DNA of 64,000 nt, from assembly GCF_030027245.1 (NCBI RefSeq), contig NZ_JASERT010000001.1:2534501-2598500 (forward strand), in the 5' to 3' direction. Numbering within the stretch: position 1 is the first letter of the stretch; every line of letters starts with the position of its first letter. Below the pieces are notes generated by a model. The model was not told the DNA's origin, did no database searches, and worked only from the letters and a program-made list of their open reading frames with translations. Positions 26,021 through 34,287 of this stretch are shown piece by piece. The stretch comes from Asticcacaulis sp. EMRT-3 (GTDB taxonomy: Bacteria; Pseudomonadota; Alphaproteobacteria; Caulobacterales; Caulobacteraceae). Made by a program: the position numbers and the translations under genes.

Positions 26021-27091
26021 ATGACGAACAGCCCGCGCATCGGCGCCCGCACAGTTTTGCCTCTGCTGGCGATCATGGTGTGCCTGGTGGCCTGCGGTAA
26101 AACCGCCACCGGGCCCGAGCATCCGCCCGAAGCCGGTGATGTGGCCGTGGCGCGCCTCAACGGCCATACCATCTGGACATCGGATGTGCGCAATGAGGCC
26201 ATAGCGCAGGGCGCCATCGGTCAGGGCGAACCGCTCGACATCACCTCTGATCTGTTTTCGCGCACGCTCGAAGAGGTGATCGATCAGCGCCTGCTGGCCG
26301 ATGACGCCGTGAAACAGGGGATCGACAGATCGATCGTCGCCCAGCGCCGCTTACAGGCCGCGCGCGACCGCATTCTGGGTGACATGCTGGTGGAAAACAC
26401 CATCGACCGTGACATCGACGACAAGGCGATCAAGGCGCAATATGACGAACAGGTGCGGCTGGCCAAGACCTCCAATGAAATCCGCGCCCGCATCATGGTG
26501 CTGAAAACCAAGGCCGACGCCCAGGCCGCCTTGCAGCAGGTGCAGGGTGGCGCAGGCTTTGAAGCCCTGGCCATGGAAAAATCGGTCGATCAGGCCACGC
26601 GCTTCAATGGCGGCGATATGGGCTATTTCACCGAGGACATGATGCCGGCCAGCTATAAATCCGTGCTGACCACGGCCAAGGTGGGCGATACGGTGGGGCC
26701 GGTGCAGGTCGATAATGGCTGGGCCATTTTCCGCGTCGAGGAGCGCCGCCCCGAACAGGTGCCGACGCTCGATCAGGAACGCCCGATCATCATGCGTTAC
26801 CTCGTCTATAATCAGGTGGCCGGGCTGCTGAACAATCTGCGCAACCATGCCAGGGTCGAACGCCTGATCGCCGGGCCGTCAAATCCTGCCGATGATCCGC
26901 CGCCTGCCACCGCTTCGGATGATTCGGCCAATTCCGCCGGTGACAGCGAAGCACAGGCTTCGACGGCAGCATCGTCTGCCGCGCCACCTGTGAAGGCTGC
27001 GCCGTCACCGGCGGCTGTGCCGGAAGTGCTGAAAGTCGATCCCCTGCCGCCCGGCCATCATTATTTCGCGCCGCCCAAGCTGAAGAAGTAG
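26021..27091 (+). CDS. Parvulin-type peptidyl-prolyl isomerase lipoprotein
   Basis: The 356 aa protein has a lipoprotein signal (VLPLLAIMVCLVAC, acylated Cys about residue 26). A SurA/PrsA-like N-terminal helical region follows (VARLNGHTIWTSDVRNEAI ... LFSRTLEEVIDQRLLADDAVKQGI), and then a parvulin domain at about residues 155-260 (IRARIMVLKTKADAQAALQQVQGGAGFEALAMEKSVDQ ... GGDMGYFTEDMMP ... VGPVQVDNGWAIFRVEE). It should act as a periplasmic foldase near the Sec exit. The last 80 residues are low-complexity Ala/Pro/Ser. ATG 26021 is chosen over 25970, which lacks a signal-compatible N-terminus. It is divergent from secA. Confidence 0.88.
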   Translation: MTNSPRIGARTVLPLLAIMVCLVACGKTATGPEHPPEAGDVAVARLNGHTIWTSDVRNEAIAQGAIGQGEPLDITSDLFSRTLEEVIDQRLLADDAVKQGIDRSIVAQRRLQAARDRILGDMLVENTIDRDIDDKAIKAQYDEQVRLAKTSNEIRARIMVLKTKADAQAALQQVQGGAGFEALAMEKSVDQATRFNGGDMGYFTEDMMPASYKSVLTTAKVGDTVGPVQVDNGWAIFRVEERRPEQVPTLDQERPIIMRYLVYNQVAGLLNNLRNHARVERLIAGPSNPADDPPPATASDDSANSAGDSEAQASTAASSAAPPVKAAPSPAAVPEVLKVDPLPPGHHYFAPPKLKK

Positions 27092-27139
27092 GCTGAAACG
27101 CATTGGCGAAGCACGCAGGCTCTGATAAGGGGCTGGGCC

Positions 27140-27253
27140 AGAGCGGTTTGCATTCTGATTGAATCGGTCAAAGAAATGCAACACGCTCTCCATTTTACAT
27201 TTTTCCGCATCTCGCATTCAATTTGTAAGTCAAATTAAACGCTCGTTGCTCTA
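27140..27253 (+). repeat. Dispersed repeat A, copy 1 (about 114 bp)
   Basis: Starts AGAGCGGTTTGCATTCTGAT and ends AACGCTCGTTGCTCTA. The first 50 bp form an imperfect hairpin whose arms are AGAGCGGTTTGCAT and ATGCAACACGCTCT. A second hairpin follows with arms CAATTTG / CAAATTA. Located between the parvulin gene and argJ. Same-length copies lie at 28708, 29026 and 34733. Confidence 0.85.
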
Positions 27254-27294
27254 GTCTCACCCCCGCCCTGGCCGGGCCTCAAGGAGCCGCGCCC

Positions 27295-28710
27295 ATGACC
27301 AAGCCGCCCGCATCCCAAACCCCTTCGACTCCGGCCAAAAACCGTGCGGCGCAAGGGCTGGAGCGTGCGCTTGATCCCTTGACCAGTGCCATCAAGCGCG
27401 CCGTGCAGCCGGTGGCCGATCTGGCCGCCAACCTGACGCCGGGACACGCTGAACCGGTCGCGCCGGGCAAGCCGGGTCTGGCTATCTCGCCGCTGGCCGT
27501 GCCCCTGCCGTCCATGCCGCCGGTGGGCGGGGTGCGGCTGGCCACGGCGCGCGCCGGTTTTTACAAGCATGACCGCAAGGACACGCTGTTGATGACCTTT
27601 GCCGAGGGTACGACCTGCGCCGGCGTCTTTACGCGCCACACGATTGGCTCGGCACCCGTTGACTGGTGTAAGAAGCAGCTTGAGGCCAATGACGGCCATG
27701 ACATCCGCGCCCTGGTTGTCAATGCCGGTTGCGCCAATGCCTTTACCGGCAAGGCCGGGGCCGACGCCGCCCGCCGCACGGCCTCGGCCCTGTCGCGGCG
27801 CATCGATTGCCGTCAGCGCGACATCTTACTGGCCTCGACAGGCGTGATCGGCGTGGTGCTGGATGATGCGAAAATCGCCGCCCGGATCCCGCAGCTTGAA
27901 GCCGATCAGCGCGCCGATGCCTGGGCCGAGGCTGCCGCCACCATCATGACCACCGACACCTTCGCCAAGGGCGCTTCGGAAACCGCCGAGATCGACGGTG
28001 TGACGGTGCGCATCAATGGTATCGCCAAGGGTTCGGGCATGATCGCGCCCGACATGGCCACCATGCTGGCCTTCATCGCCACCGACGCCACCCTGTCGCC
28101 CGGCGTGCTGCAATCCCTGCTGGCCCTGTTCACGCGCACCACCTTCAATTCGGTGACGGTGGACGGCGACACCTCGACCAACGACACCTGCCTGCTGTTC
28201 GCCACCGGGGCGGCGGGGGCGGTCAGGATTTCGCGCGCCGGTGATAAGCGGCTGGCCGATTTCAAGGCCAAGCTCGAAAAGGTGATGCACAATCTGGCCA
28301 CGCAACTGGTGCGCGATGGCGAAGGTGCCACCAAGTTCGTCAAGGTCAATGTGACGGGTGCGTCAAGCCCCGCCTCGGCGCGCAGGATCGCCAAGTCGAT
28401 CGCCGAAAGTCCGCTGGTGAAAACGGCGCTGGCCGGTGAGGACGCCAATTGGGGCCGCATCGTCATGGCGGTGGGCAAGACCGAAGAACCGGTCGAACGC
28501 GAACGCCTCGCCATCCGTTTCGGCGATCTGGTGGCTGCCGAACAAGGCGCTGTGTCGCGCACCTATGATGAGGCGGCGATGAGCGCCTATATGAAAAACC
28601 CGGAGCTGGAAATCAGCGTCGATGTTGGGGTGGGACGCGCCAGCGCCCACGTCTATACCTGCGACCTGACGCATGGCTATATCAGCATCAATGGTGATTA
28701 CCGTTCCTAG
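27295..28710 (+). CDS. argJ: Bifunctional ornithine acetyltransferase/N-acetylglutamate synthase
   Basis: The 471 aa enzyme moves the acetyl group from N-acetylornithine to glutamate in the cyclic arginine pathway. The self-cleavage site is KGSGMIAPDMATMLAF (Thr of ATM becomes the new N-terminus). Other marks are NAGCANAFTG, STGVIG and the end HGYISINGDYRS. The first 65 residues (Ala/Pro-rich, SAIKRAVQPVADLAANL) are an extension beyond the usual 400 aa; a ribosome site AAGGAG upstream of ATG 27295 supports it. The stop TAG (28708-28710) is the first triplet of the adjacent repeat. Confidence 0.94.
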   Translation: MTKPPASQTPSTPAKNRAAQGLERALDPLTSAIKRAVQPVADLAANLTPGHAEPVAPGKPGLAISPLAVPLPSMPPVGGVRLATARAGFYKHDRKDTLLMTFAEGTTCAGVFTRHTIGSAPVDWCKKQLEANDGHDIRALVVNAGCANAFTGKAGADAARRTASALSRRIDCRQRDILLASTGVIGVVLDDAKIAARIPQLEADQRADAWAEAAATIMTTDTFAKGASETAEIDGVTVRINGIAKGSGMIAPDMATMLAFIATDATLSPGVLQSLLALFTRTTFNSVTVDGDTSTNDTCLLFATGAAGAVRISRAGDKRLADFKAKLEKVMHNLATQLVRDGEGATKFVKVNVTGASSPASARRIAKSIAESPLVKTALAGEDANWGRIVMAVGKTEEPVERERLAIRFGDLVAAEQGAVSRTYDEAAMSAYMKNPELEISVDVGVGRASAHVYTCDLTHGYISINGDYRS

Positions 28711-28822
28711 AGCAACGAGCGTTTAATTTGACTTACAAATTGAATGCGAGATGCGGAAAAACGTAAAATGTAGAGCGGGTTGCATGCCTTTGACCGATTC
28801 AATCAGAATGCAGACCGCTCTA
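28708..28822 (-). repeat. Dispersed repeat A, copy 2 (inverted, overlaps argJ stop)
   Basis: Same unit as copy 1 in the opposite orientation: begins TAGAGCAACGAGCGTTTAAT and ends GCAGACCGCTCTA. Its first three bases are the stop codon of argJ. It lies about 200 bp from copy 3, with tRNA-Gly between them. Confidence 0.85.
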
Positions 28823-28885
28823 ACGCCCTGCATGATACGCAAAGAGCGTGAGATTGGCTGACCGTTTCAAATGAAAGACAGAAAA

Positions 28886-28959
28886 TGGAGCGGGTGAAGG
28901 GAATCGAACCCTCGTATTCAGCTTGGGAAGCTGCTGCTCTACCATTGAGCTACACCCGC
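28886..28959 (-). tRNA. tRNA-Gly (anticodon CCC)
   Basis: The 74-nt cloverleaf on the minus strand has acceptor GCGGGTG/CACCCGC with discriminator and encoded CCA (28888-28886), D arm GCTCAATGGTAGAGC and anticodon loop TTCCCAA, giving CCC. The T arm is AGGGTTCGATTCCCT. It decodes GGG. It is flanked on both sides by copies of repeat A in opposite orientation. Confidence 0.95.
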
Positions 28960-29025
28960 CTTCATAAGGCTTTGCGTTACGCTGAGACAGAGCGTTTTAC
29001 GCGATCGTCTTCAAGGCGTTTGCCT

Positions 29026-29139
29026 AGAGCGGTTTGCATTCTGATTGAATCGGTCAAAGGAATGCAACCCACTCTACATTTTACGTTTTTCCGCATCTCG
29101 CATTCAATTTGTAAGTCAAATTAAATGCTCGTTGCTCTA
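29026..29139 (+). repeat. Dispersed repeat A, copy 3 (about 114 bp)
   Basis: Direct-orientation copy, AGAGCGGTTTGCATTCTGAT to AATGCTCGTTGCTCTA, nearly identical to copy 1. It is between tRNA-Gly and the EAL gene. The 508-bp gap 28711-29218 contains only this copy, copy 2 and the tRNA. Confidence 0.85.
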
Positions 29140-29218
29140 GTGCCATAACAATAGAGGCACCGTCAACAGAAGCGTCGCGGGATTTCAAAGATCTATGCCG
29201 CCTGCCATTCCATCCATC

Positions 29219-30001
29219 TCAGGCGCGGCAGCGGTTTTCGAGGCTTTGCACATGGGGCCATGCGGGGGGTGTGAGCGCCGCAACAGACGGTCTGCCAAGC
29301 AGGTAGCCCTGCATCAGTTCGACGCCCATATCGCGCAGAACATCAAACTCGCCGACCGTTTCGATCCCTTCGCAAATCACGCGGATATTCAGGTCGTTCA
29401 GCATTTTCAGGCTATTGCTGAGAATGGTGCGCTTGACGCCATCCGTGTCGATGTCACGGATCAGCTCCATGTCGATCTTGACGAGATCGGGTTGAAATTT
29501 GGACAGCAGGCCCAGGCCAGCATAGCCTGAGCCGAAATCATCAATCGCGGTCTGGAAGCCCATAGCGCGGTATGAGCGCAAAATATTGAGCAGGTGGCCG
29601 GTGTCCAGTTTTTCCGTTTCGGTAAATTCAAAGATGATGCGATTGAGCGGGAAGTCACACTTCATCGCCGTCGCCAGGGTGAGGCGAATACAGGCTCTCG
29701 GTTCATAGACGGCATTGGGCAGGAAATTGATCGAAAGACTGGTGCCTTCCTCAGCAAACTTCAGGCCCGCAGCCAGTTCGATAGCCTTTACCCGGCAGGT
29801 CTGGTCAAAAGCATAACGATTTTGGTCTGATACCTGTCCCAGAACCTGTCCGGCACCTTCGCCATTCGTGCCACGCACCAGGGCTTCCTGAGCAAAGACG
29901 GTGCCATTCGCCAGATTGAGAATCGGTTGAAAAGCCATGGTGATCGGGAGTTCAAAACCCGCCCCATCCTGGCACCCCTGGCATCTATTGTGGTCGCTCA
30001 T
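29219..30001 (-). CDS. EAL-domain c-di-GMP phosphodiesterase
   Basis: The 260 aa protein is a stand-alone EAL domain preceded by a short Cys motif (CQGCQDG, residues 7-13). Active-site elements are present: QEALVRG (EAL), NFLPN, FEFTETE, DDFGSGYAGLG, VKIDMELI and ICEGIET, plus QGYLLGRP. It should hydrolyse c-di-GMP to pGpG in the cytoplasm. No sensor domain or membrane segment is present, so control may come from the Cys motif or a partner. The gene is single. Confidence 0.9.
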   Translation of the reverse strand: MSDHNRCQGCQDGAGFELPITMAFQPILNLANGTVFAQEALVRGTNGEGAGQVLGQVSDQNRYAFDQTCRVKAIELAAGLKFAEEGTSLSINFLPNAVYEPRACIRLTLATAMKCDFPLNRIIFEFTETEKLDTGHLLNILRSYRAMGFQTAIDDFGSGYAGLGLLSKFQPDLVKIDMELIRDIDTDGVKRTILSNSLKMLNDLNIRVICEGIETVGEFDVLRDMGVELMQGYLLGRPSVAALTPPAWPHVQSLENRCRA

Positions 30002-30178
30002 GACGCACCTTCCAAACTGATATATGCAGATGAGCCTACCAGAAGGACGTTAAAAATTTTCTCCGGGGCGCAGGCGGATAAACCGGACTTTTCATGAGCT
30101 TGAGGGTGGTAACCGGCGCAGCCGAACATATATGCGGTCTGGAACCTCTTCCTTCATCCCTACAGACGGAACTCCCCC

Positions 30179-31228
30179 ATGTTCACATGCGAAGCCTATG
30201 CCGCGCCCTCGGCCAGCGAGCCGCTGGCACCCTTTTCCATCGAACGCCGCGAGCCCACGCCGGAAGACGTGCAGATCGACATTCTCTTTTGCGGCGTCTG
30301 CCATTCCGATCTGCATATGGCGCGCAACGAATGGGGCTTTTCCACCTATCCGCTGGTGCCCGGCCATGAAATCGTCGGTCGCGTGAAAAAGGTCGGTTCG
30401 GCGGTGACGAAATTCAAAGAGGGCGATCTGGTCGGCGTCGGCTGTATGGTCGATTCCTGCCGAACCTGTTCGGCCTGCCGCGATGGGGTCGAGCAGTTCT
30501 GCGAACAGGGCATGACCCAGACCTATGCCTCGCCCGACAAGCACACCGGCGGCTTCACCTATGGCGGCTATTCGAAAAGCATCACGGTTTACGAAGGTTT
30601 TGTGCTGAAGGTATCGGAAAAGCTCGATCCCGCCGCCGCTGCGCCGCTTCTGTGCGCAGGCATCACCACCTGGTCGCCCTTGCGCCACTGGAATGTCGGG
30701 CCGGGCAAGAAGGTGGGGATTGTCGGCCTGGGCGGGCTTGGTCATATGGGCGTCAAGCTGGCCCATGCGCTTGGGGCGCAGGTCGTTCTGTTCACCACCT
30801 CGCCATCAAAGATCGAGGACGGCAAGCGCCTCGGCGCGCACGAGGTTGTGGTGTCGAAGAATGCCGACGAAATGGCGGCCCACGCCGGCTCGTTTGATTT
30901 TATCCTCGATTGCGTGTCCGCCGAACACGATCTCAACGCCTATCTCAACCTCCTGAAGCGCGACGGCGCCATGTGTCTGGTGGGGGCGCCGGAAAATCCC
31001 TCGCCGGTGGCGTCTTTCAGCCTGATCATGGGGCGACGTTCGCTGGCCGGGTCGCTGATCGGCGGCATTGCCGAGACGCAGGAAATGCTCGACTTCTGCG
31101 CCGAGCATAATATCACCTCCGATGTCGAGGTGATCGACATCAAGGACATCAACACCGCCTATGAGCGGATGCTGAAATCCGACGTCAAATATCGCTTCAG
31201 CATCGATATGGCGTCGTTGCCGGGCTGA
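30179..31228 (+). CDS. Zinc-dependent NADP alcohol dehydrogenase (YahK/CAD type)
   Basis: The 349 aa medium-chain dehydrogenase has catalytic zinc ligands in FCGVCHSDLH and VPGHEIVGRV. The structural zinc Cys are in DSCRTCSACRDGVEQFCEQG, and the cofactor motif is VGIVGLGGLGHMGVKLAHA. The NADP-preferring serine region follows (LFTTSPSKIEDGKRLGAHEVV). Family members reduce a wide range of aldehydes to alcohols. The gene ends with a terminator at 31254 and precedes gcrA. Confidence 0.92.
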   Translation: MFTCEAYAAPSASEPLAPFSIERREPTPEDVQIDILFCGVCHSDLHMARNEWGFSTYPLVPGHEIVGRVKKVGSAVTKFKEGDLVGVGCMVDSCRTCSACRDGVEQFCEQGMTQTYASPDKHTGGFTYGGYSKSITVYEGFVLKVSEKLDPAAAAPLLCAGITTWSPLRHWNVGPGKKVGIVGLGGLGHMGVKLAHALGAQVVLFTTSPSKIEDGKRLGAHEVVVSKNADEMAAHAGSFDFILDCVSAEHDLNAYLNLLKRDGAMCLVGAPENPSPVASFSLIMGRRSLAGSLIGGIAETQEMLDFCAEHNITSDVEVIDIKDINTAYERMLKSDVKYRFSIDMASLPG

Positions 31229-31253
31229 TCGTCCGCAAATTCAACAGGTTGAC

Positions 31254-31281
31254 AGGCCGCTCCCGCCGGGGCGGCCTTTTT
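31254..31281 (+). terminator. Intrinsic terminator after the alcohol dehydrogenase
   Basis: 7-bp stem AGGCCGC (31254-31260) / GCGGCCT (31271-31277) followed by TTTTT. Confidence 0.8.
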
Positions 31282-31297
31282 CATGCGCGCGCCGCAA

Positions 31298-31318
31298 TTA
31301 TCCACATTTGTGGATCAA
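31298..31318 (+). promoter_or_regulatory. DnaA box pair upstream of gcrA
   Basis: TTATCCACA at 31298-31306 is a perfect consensus DnaA box. A second, inverted, one-mismatch copy (TGTGGATCA, 31310-31318) lies 3 nt further on. They are about 190 bp upstream of the gcrA ATG. In Caulobacter, DnaA activates gcrA transcription (established), so this fits a conserved control. Confidence 0.7.
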
Positions 31319-31383
31319 TAAAACACTATATCTAGATAGATGTGGACAGAGTGAAATTCCCCTGACACCATATATTGCGGTTT

Positions 31384-31399
31384 TTAACATTTCGTTTAC
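31384..31399 (+). promoter_or_regulatory. Near-consensus CtrA site upstream of gcrA
   Basis: TTAA-N7-TTTAC at 31384-31399, against the CtrA consensus TTAA-N7-TTAAC, about 100 bp before the gcrA start. CtrA represses gcrA in Caulobacter (established); binding here is inferred. Confidence 0.5.
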
Positions 31400-31497
31400 C
31401 ATCTGTTGATGACTGGAGAGCGGGTTCTCTGGTGCAACACTATATCTTGTGGTTTCGTTGCTTGCGAACCGCAAGTCATATGGGACGGGAGCGTAAA

Positions 31498-32028
31498 ATG
31501 AGCTGGACCGACGAACGGGTGGACACCCTGAAGAAGCTTTGGCAGGACGGTCATTCCGCCAGCCAGATCGCCAAGCAGCTTGGCGGCGTGACGCGCAATG
31601 CCGTGATCGGCAAGGTGCATCGCCTCGGCCTGTCGGGCCGCGCCGCGCCTTCGCAGCCGACGCGCCCGCTCTATAAACCGGCGCGTCCGGCCCGCACCGT
31701 AGCCGCCAGCCCCGAACGCACCGCCGCCCATGCGCCCGCGCCGCGCCGCACCGAGCCGGTGATCAGTCGGCCGGTGACCTCGAACGCCCCTGTCACCCCC
31801 TATGTCGAAAGCCCCGGCACGGCCACCGTGCTGACGCTCGGCGCCAAGATGTGCAAATGGCCGATAGGCGATCCTTCGACCGATGGCTTTTCCTTCTGCG
31901 GCCGGGTGTCGTCGGAAGGCGCGCCCTATTGTGTCGAACATGCCCGCGTCGCCTACCAGCCGTCGCAGCGCATGAAGAAGCGCGATGGCGGGGCCGATCT
32001 GTCGCGCTCGCTGCGCCGTTATCTCTGA
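31498..32028 (+). CDS. gcrA: Cell-cycle regulator GcrA
   Basis: The 176 aa protein has the GcrA N-terminal DNA-binding domain MSWTDERVDTLKKLWQDGHSASQIAKQLGGVTRNAVIGKVHRLGLSGR. An Ala/Pro/Arg linker and the C-terminal Cys-containing sigma-binding part (KMCKWPIGDPSTDGFSFCGRVSSEGAPYCVEHARVAYQP) follow. GcrA binds GANTC-methylated promoters together with RNA polymerase sigma-70 and drives S-phase gene expression in Caulobacterales. ATG 31498 matches the invariant MSWTDE start. The upstream region has DnaA boxes and a CtrA-like site; a terminator follows. Confidence 0.96.
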   Translation: MSWTDERVDTLKKLWQDGHSASQIAKQLGGVTRNAVIGKVHRLGLSGRAAPSQPTRPLYKPARPARTVAASPERTAAHAPAPRRTEPVISRPVTSNAPVTPYVESPGTATVLTLGAKMCKWPIGDPSTDGFSFCGRVSSEGAPYCVEHARVAYQPSQRMKKRDGGADLSRSLRRYL

Positions 32029-32062
32029 GTTTTGATCCCGATTTTTTGGGGACGGACATCAT

Positions 32063-32099
32063 CAAAACACCCCGTGGCCCGGTGCTGCGGGGTGTTTTG
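32063..32099 (+). terminator. Intrinsic terminator after gcrA
   Basis: 12-bp perfect stem CAAAACACCCCG (32063-32074) / CGGGGTGTTTTG (32088-32099). The T-rich 3' arm serves as the tail. It could work in both directions. Confidence 0.7.
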
Positions 32100-32130
32100 C
32101 TGTTCAGGGCCATATTGTCGCGTCGCGAAG

Positions 32131-32159
32131 TTGCGAATAGTTTGCAAAATCATTCGCAA
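32131..32159 (+). promoter_or_regulatory. Overlapping Fur-like palindromes before feoA
   Basis: TTGCGAATAGTTTGCAA (32131-32147) and TTGCAAAATCATTCGCAA (32142-32159) overlap. Both are inverted repeats of TTGCRAA, and the whole is bounded by TTGCGAAT and ATTCGCAA. They end 36 nt before the feoA start, next to a TATATAG (-10-like) stretch. This fits iron control by Fur or a related metalloregulator; the identity of the regulator is inferred. Confidence 0.55.
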
Positions 32160-32195
32160 GCTCCTATATAGCGGTCATTCGCACCTTGACCCGTT

Positions 32196-32447
32196 ATGAG
32201 TACCGTGATGACGCTGACCGAACTGCCCGCCTTTACGCCCGCTATGGTGACGGGCGTGCGTGACGCCGTGCAGGACGATGTCATCAGCAACCGCCTGCGC
32301 GAACTGGGCTTTGTCAGCGGTGAGCCGGTCGAGGTGGTGGGCCGCGGCCCCATCGGCGCCGATCCTTTGCTGATCCGCATCGGCTTTACGCGCTTTGCGC
32401 TGCGCCGCGCCGAGGCCAGCCGCGTTCTGGTCGAAAAGGCCGCCTGA
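32196..32447 (+). CDS. feoA: Ferrous iron transport protein FeoA
   Basis: The 83 aa SH3-like protein shows VTGVRDAVQDDVISNRLRELGFVSGEPVEVVGRGPIGADPLLIRIGFTRFALRRAEASRVLV, the FeoA core with the conserved RLxELGF and G.P..dP motifs. FeoA is a small cytoplasmic partner of FeoB. The stop and the feoB start share one base (TGATG). Confidence 0.92.
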   Translation: MSTVMTLTELPAFTPAMVTGVRDAVQDDVISNRLRELGFVSGEPVEVVGRGPIGADPLLIRIGFTRFALRRAEASRVLVEKAA

Positions 32448-34279
32448 TGGACGCCCTCACCATTGCTCTGGTCGGCAATCCCAATTGCGGCAAGACGGCC
32501 CTGTTCAACCAACTGACCGGCGCACGCCAGAAGGTGGCCAACTATGCCGGTGTGACGGTGGAGCGCAAGGAGGGCGTGTTTCACGCGCCTTCGGGCCGCC
32601 GTGTCTCGGTGCTTGACCTGCCCGGCACCTACAGTCTGGAAGCGATGGGGCCCGACGAGATCATCACGCGCGACATCTGCCTGGGCCGTCGTCCCGGTGA
32701 GGTCATGCCCGACCTGATCGTCTGCGTGGCCGACGCCACCAATTTGCGCCTGCACCTGCGCTTCGTGCTGGAGGTCAGGCGGCTGGGCCGCCCGATGGTG
32801 CTGGCGCTCAATATGATGGACGCGGCGCGCGCCCGTGGCATACAGGTGGATCGCGCGCGGCTGGAGGCCGAGCTGGGCGTGCCTGTCATTGAAACCATTG
32901 CCGTCAAATCGGGCGGTACGGCTGCTCTGGTGGCCCATCTCGACCGCAATCAGGCGGGTTCCGTGCCCGCGCTTGACAGTATCGCCGACATCCACGCCGA
33001 GGTGCGGCGTATCCTGACTGCCGCCGTGGTGATGCCGACGCGCACCTCAAAGATCGACGACCGGCTGGATCGCGTTCTGCTGCATCCGGTGTTTGGGCTG
33101 GTCATCCTCGCTCTGGTGATGTTCGTCATCTTTCAGGCGGTCTTCACCGGGGCCACGCCGGTGATGGACGGCATTACGGCGGGCTTTGACGGGCTGTCCA
33201 CCCTGGTGCGCAGCCACATGCCCGACGGGCTGCTGAAAAGCTTTATCGCCGACGCCATGATCGGCGGTTTAGGCGCGGTGATCGTGTTTTTGCCGCAAAT
33301 CCTGATCCTGTTCTTCTTCATCCTGTCGCTGGAAGAAACAGGCTATCTGCCGCGCGCGGCGTTTCTGCTTGATAATCTGATGTCGAAGGCGGGCCTGACG
33401 GGCCGCTCCTTCATTCCGCTGTTGTCGAGCTTTGCCTGCGCTATTCCCGGCATCATGGCCACGCGCTCGATCCACGATGTGCGCGACCGGCTGACCACCA
33501 TCCTGATCGCGCCGCTGATGACCTGTTCGGCGCGTTTGCCAGTCTATACCCTGCTGATCGGGGCCTTTATTCCCGAACACATGTTCTTTGGCTTTTTGTC
33601 GCTGCGCGGCCTGATCCTGTTCGGCCTTTATCTGGCGGGAATCTTTGGGGCGCTGCTCGTTTCGGTCATCACCATGCTGTTCCGCGCTGACAAGAGCGAG
33701 CATCCGCTGATCATGGAACTGCCGTCTTATCGCCTGCCCAACCTGCGCAATCTGGCCATCGGCCTGTGGGAGCGGGCGCAGATCTTCATGCGGCGCATCA
33801 CCGGCATTATCTTTGCTGCCAATACGGTCTTGTGGGTGCTGACCACGTTTCCGGGCAAGCCGGCGGGGGCGGTCGGGCCAGCCATCGACTATTCGGTGGC
33901 GGGCATGGTGGGGCGCTTTTTGCACCCGCTTTTTGCGCCGATCGGCTTTAACTGGCAGATCTGCGTGGCGCTGATCCCCGGCATGGCAGCGCGAGAAGTG
34001 GCGGTGTCGGCGCTCGGCACGGTCTATGCGGTGCAGGGCAATGAAGACACGACGGCGCAGCAACTGGGTCATCTGATCTCGGCGCAATGGTCGCTGGCCA
34101 CGGCCCTGTCCCTGCTGGCCTGGTATGTGTTCGCGCCGCAATGTTTATCGACGCTGGCCGTCATCCGCCGCGAGACCAATTCGTGGAAGATGGTGGCGGT
34201 GACGGCGGGTTATCTGTTCGCTATGGCCTATCTGGCTTCGCTGGTCACCTATCAGCTCGCCAATCTGTTGATGAAGTGA
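32447..34279 (+). CDS. feoB: Ferrous iron transporter FeoB
   Basis: The 610 aa protein has an N-terminal G domain: G1 GNPNCGKTALFNQLTG, G2 region NYAGVTVERKEG, G3 DLPGTYSLEAM and G4 NMMD. The membrane part has two Gate motifs (FLPQILILFFFILSLEETGYLPRAAFLLD and the later CSARLPVYTLLIGAFIP ... REVAVSALGTVYAVQG) and about nine helices. It imports Fe(II) across the inner membrane. It is shorter than E. coli FeoB (773 aa), mainly in the spacer and C-terminus, as is common in alphaproteobacteria. Confidence 0.96.
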   Translation: MDALTIALVGNPNCGKTALFNQLTGARQKVANYAGVTVERKEGVFHAPSGRRVSVLDLPGTYSLEAMGPDEIITRDICLGRRPGEVMPDLIVCVADATNLRLHLRFVLEVRRLGRPMVLALNMMDAARARGIQVDRARLEAELGVPVIETIAVKSGGTAALVAHLDRNQAGSVPALDSIADIHAEVRRILTAAVVMPTRTSKIDDRLDRVLLHPVFGLVILALVMFVIFQAVFTGATPVMDGITAGFDGLSTLVRSHMPDGLLKSFIADAMIGGLGAVIVFLPQILILFFFILSLEETGYLPRAAFLLDNLMSKAGLTGRSFIPLLSSFACAIPGIMATRSIHDVRDRLTTILIAPLMTCSARLPVYTLLIGAFIPEHMFFGFLSLRGLILFGLYLAGIFGALLVSVITMLFRADKSEHPLIMELPSYRLPNLRNLAIGLWERAQIFMRRITGIIFAANTVLWVLTTFPGKPAGAVGPAIDYSVAGMVGRFLHPLFAPIGFNWQICVALIPGMAAREVAVSALGTVYAVQGNEDTTAQQLGHLISAQWSLATALSLLAWYVFAPQCLSTLAVIRRETNSWKMVAVTAGYLFAMAYLASLVTYQLANLLMK

Positions 34280-34287
34280 GGTTTGAG

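Noticed and set aside
28885..29124. Open frames ending in ESVKGMQPTLHFTFFRISHSICKSN
   Set aside because: They are translations of repeat A; the same peptide recurs at 34.8 kb because the repeat recurs.
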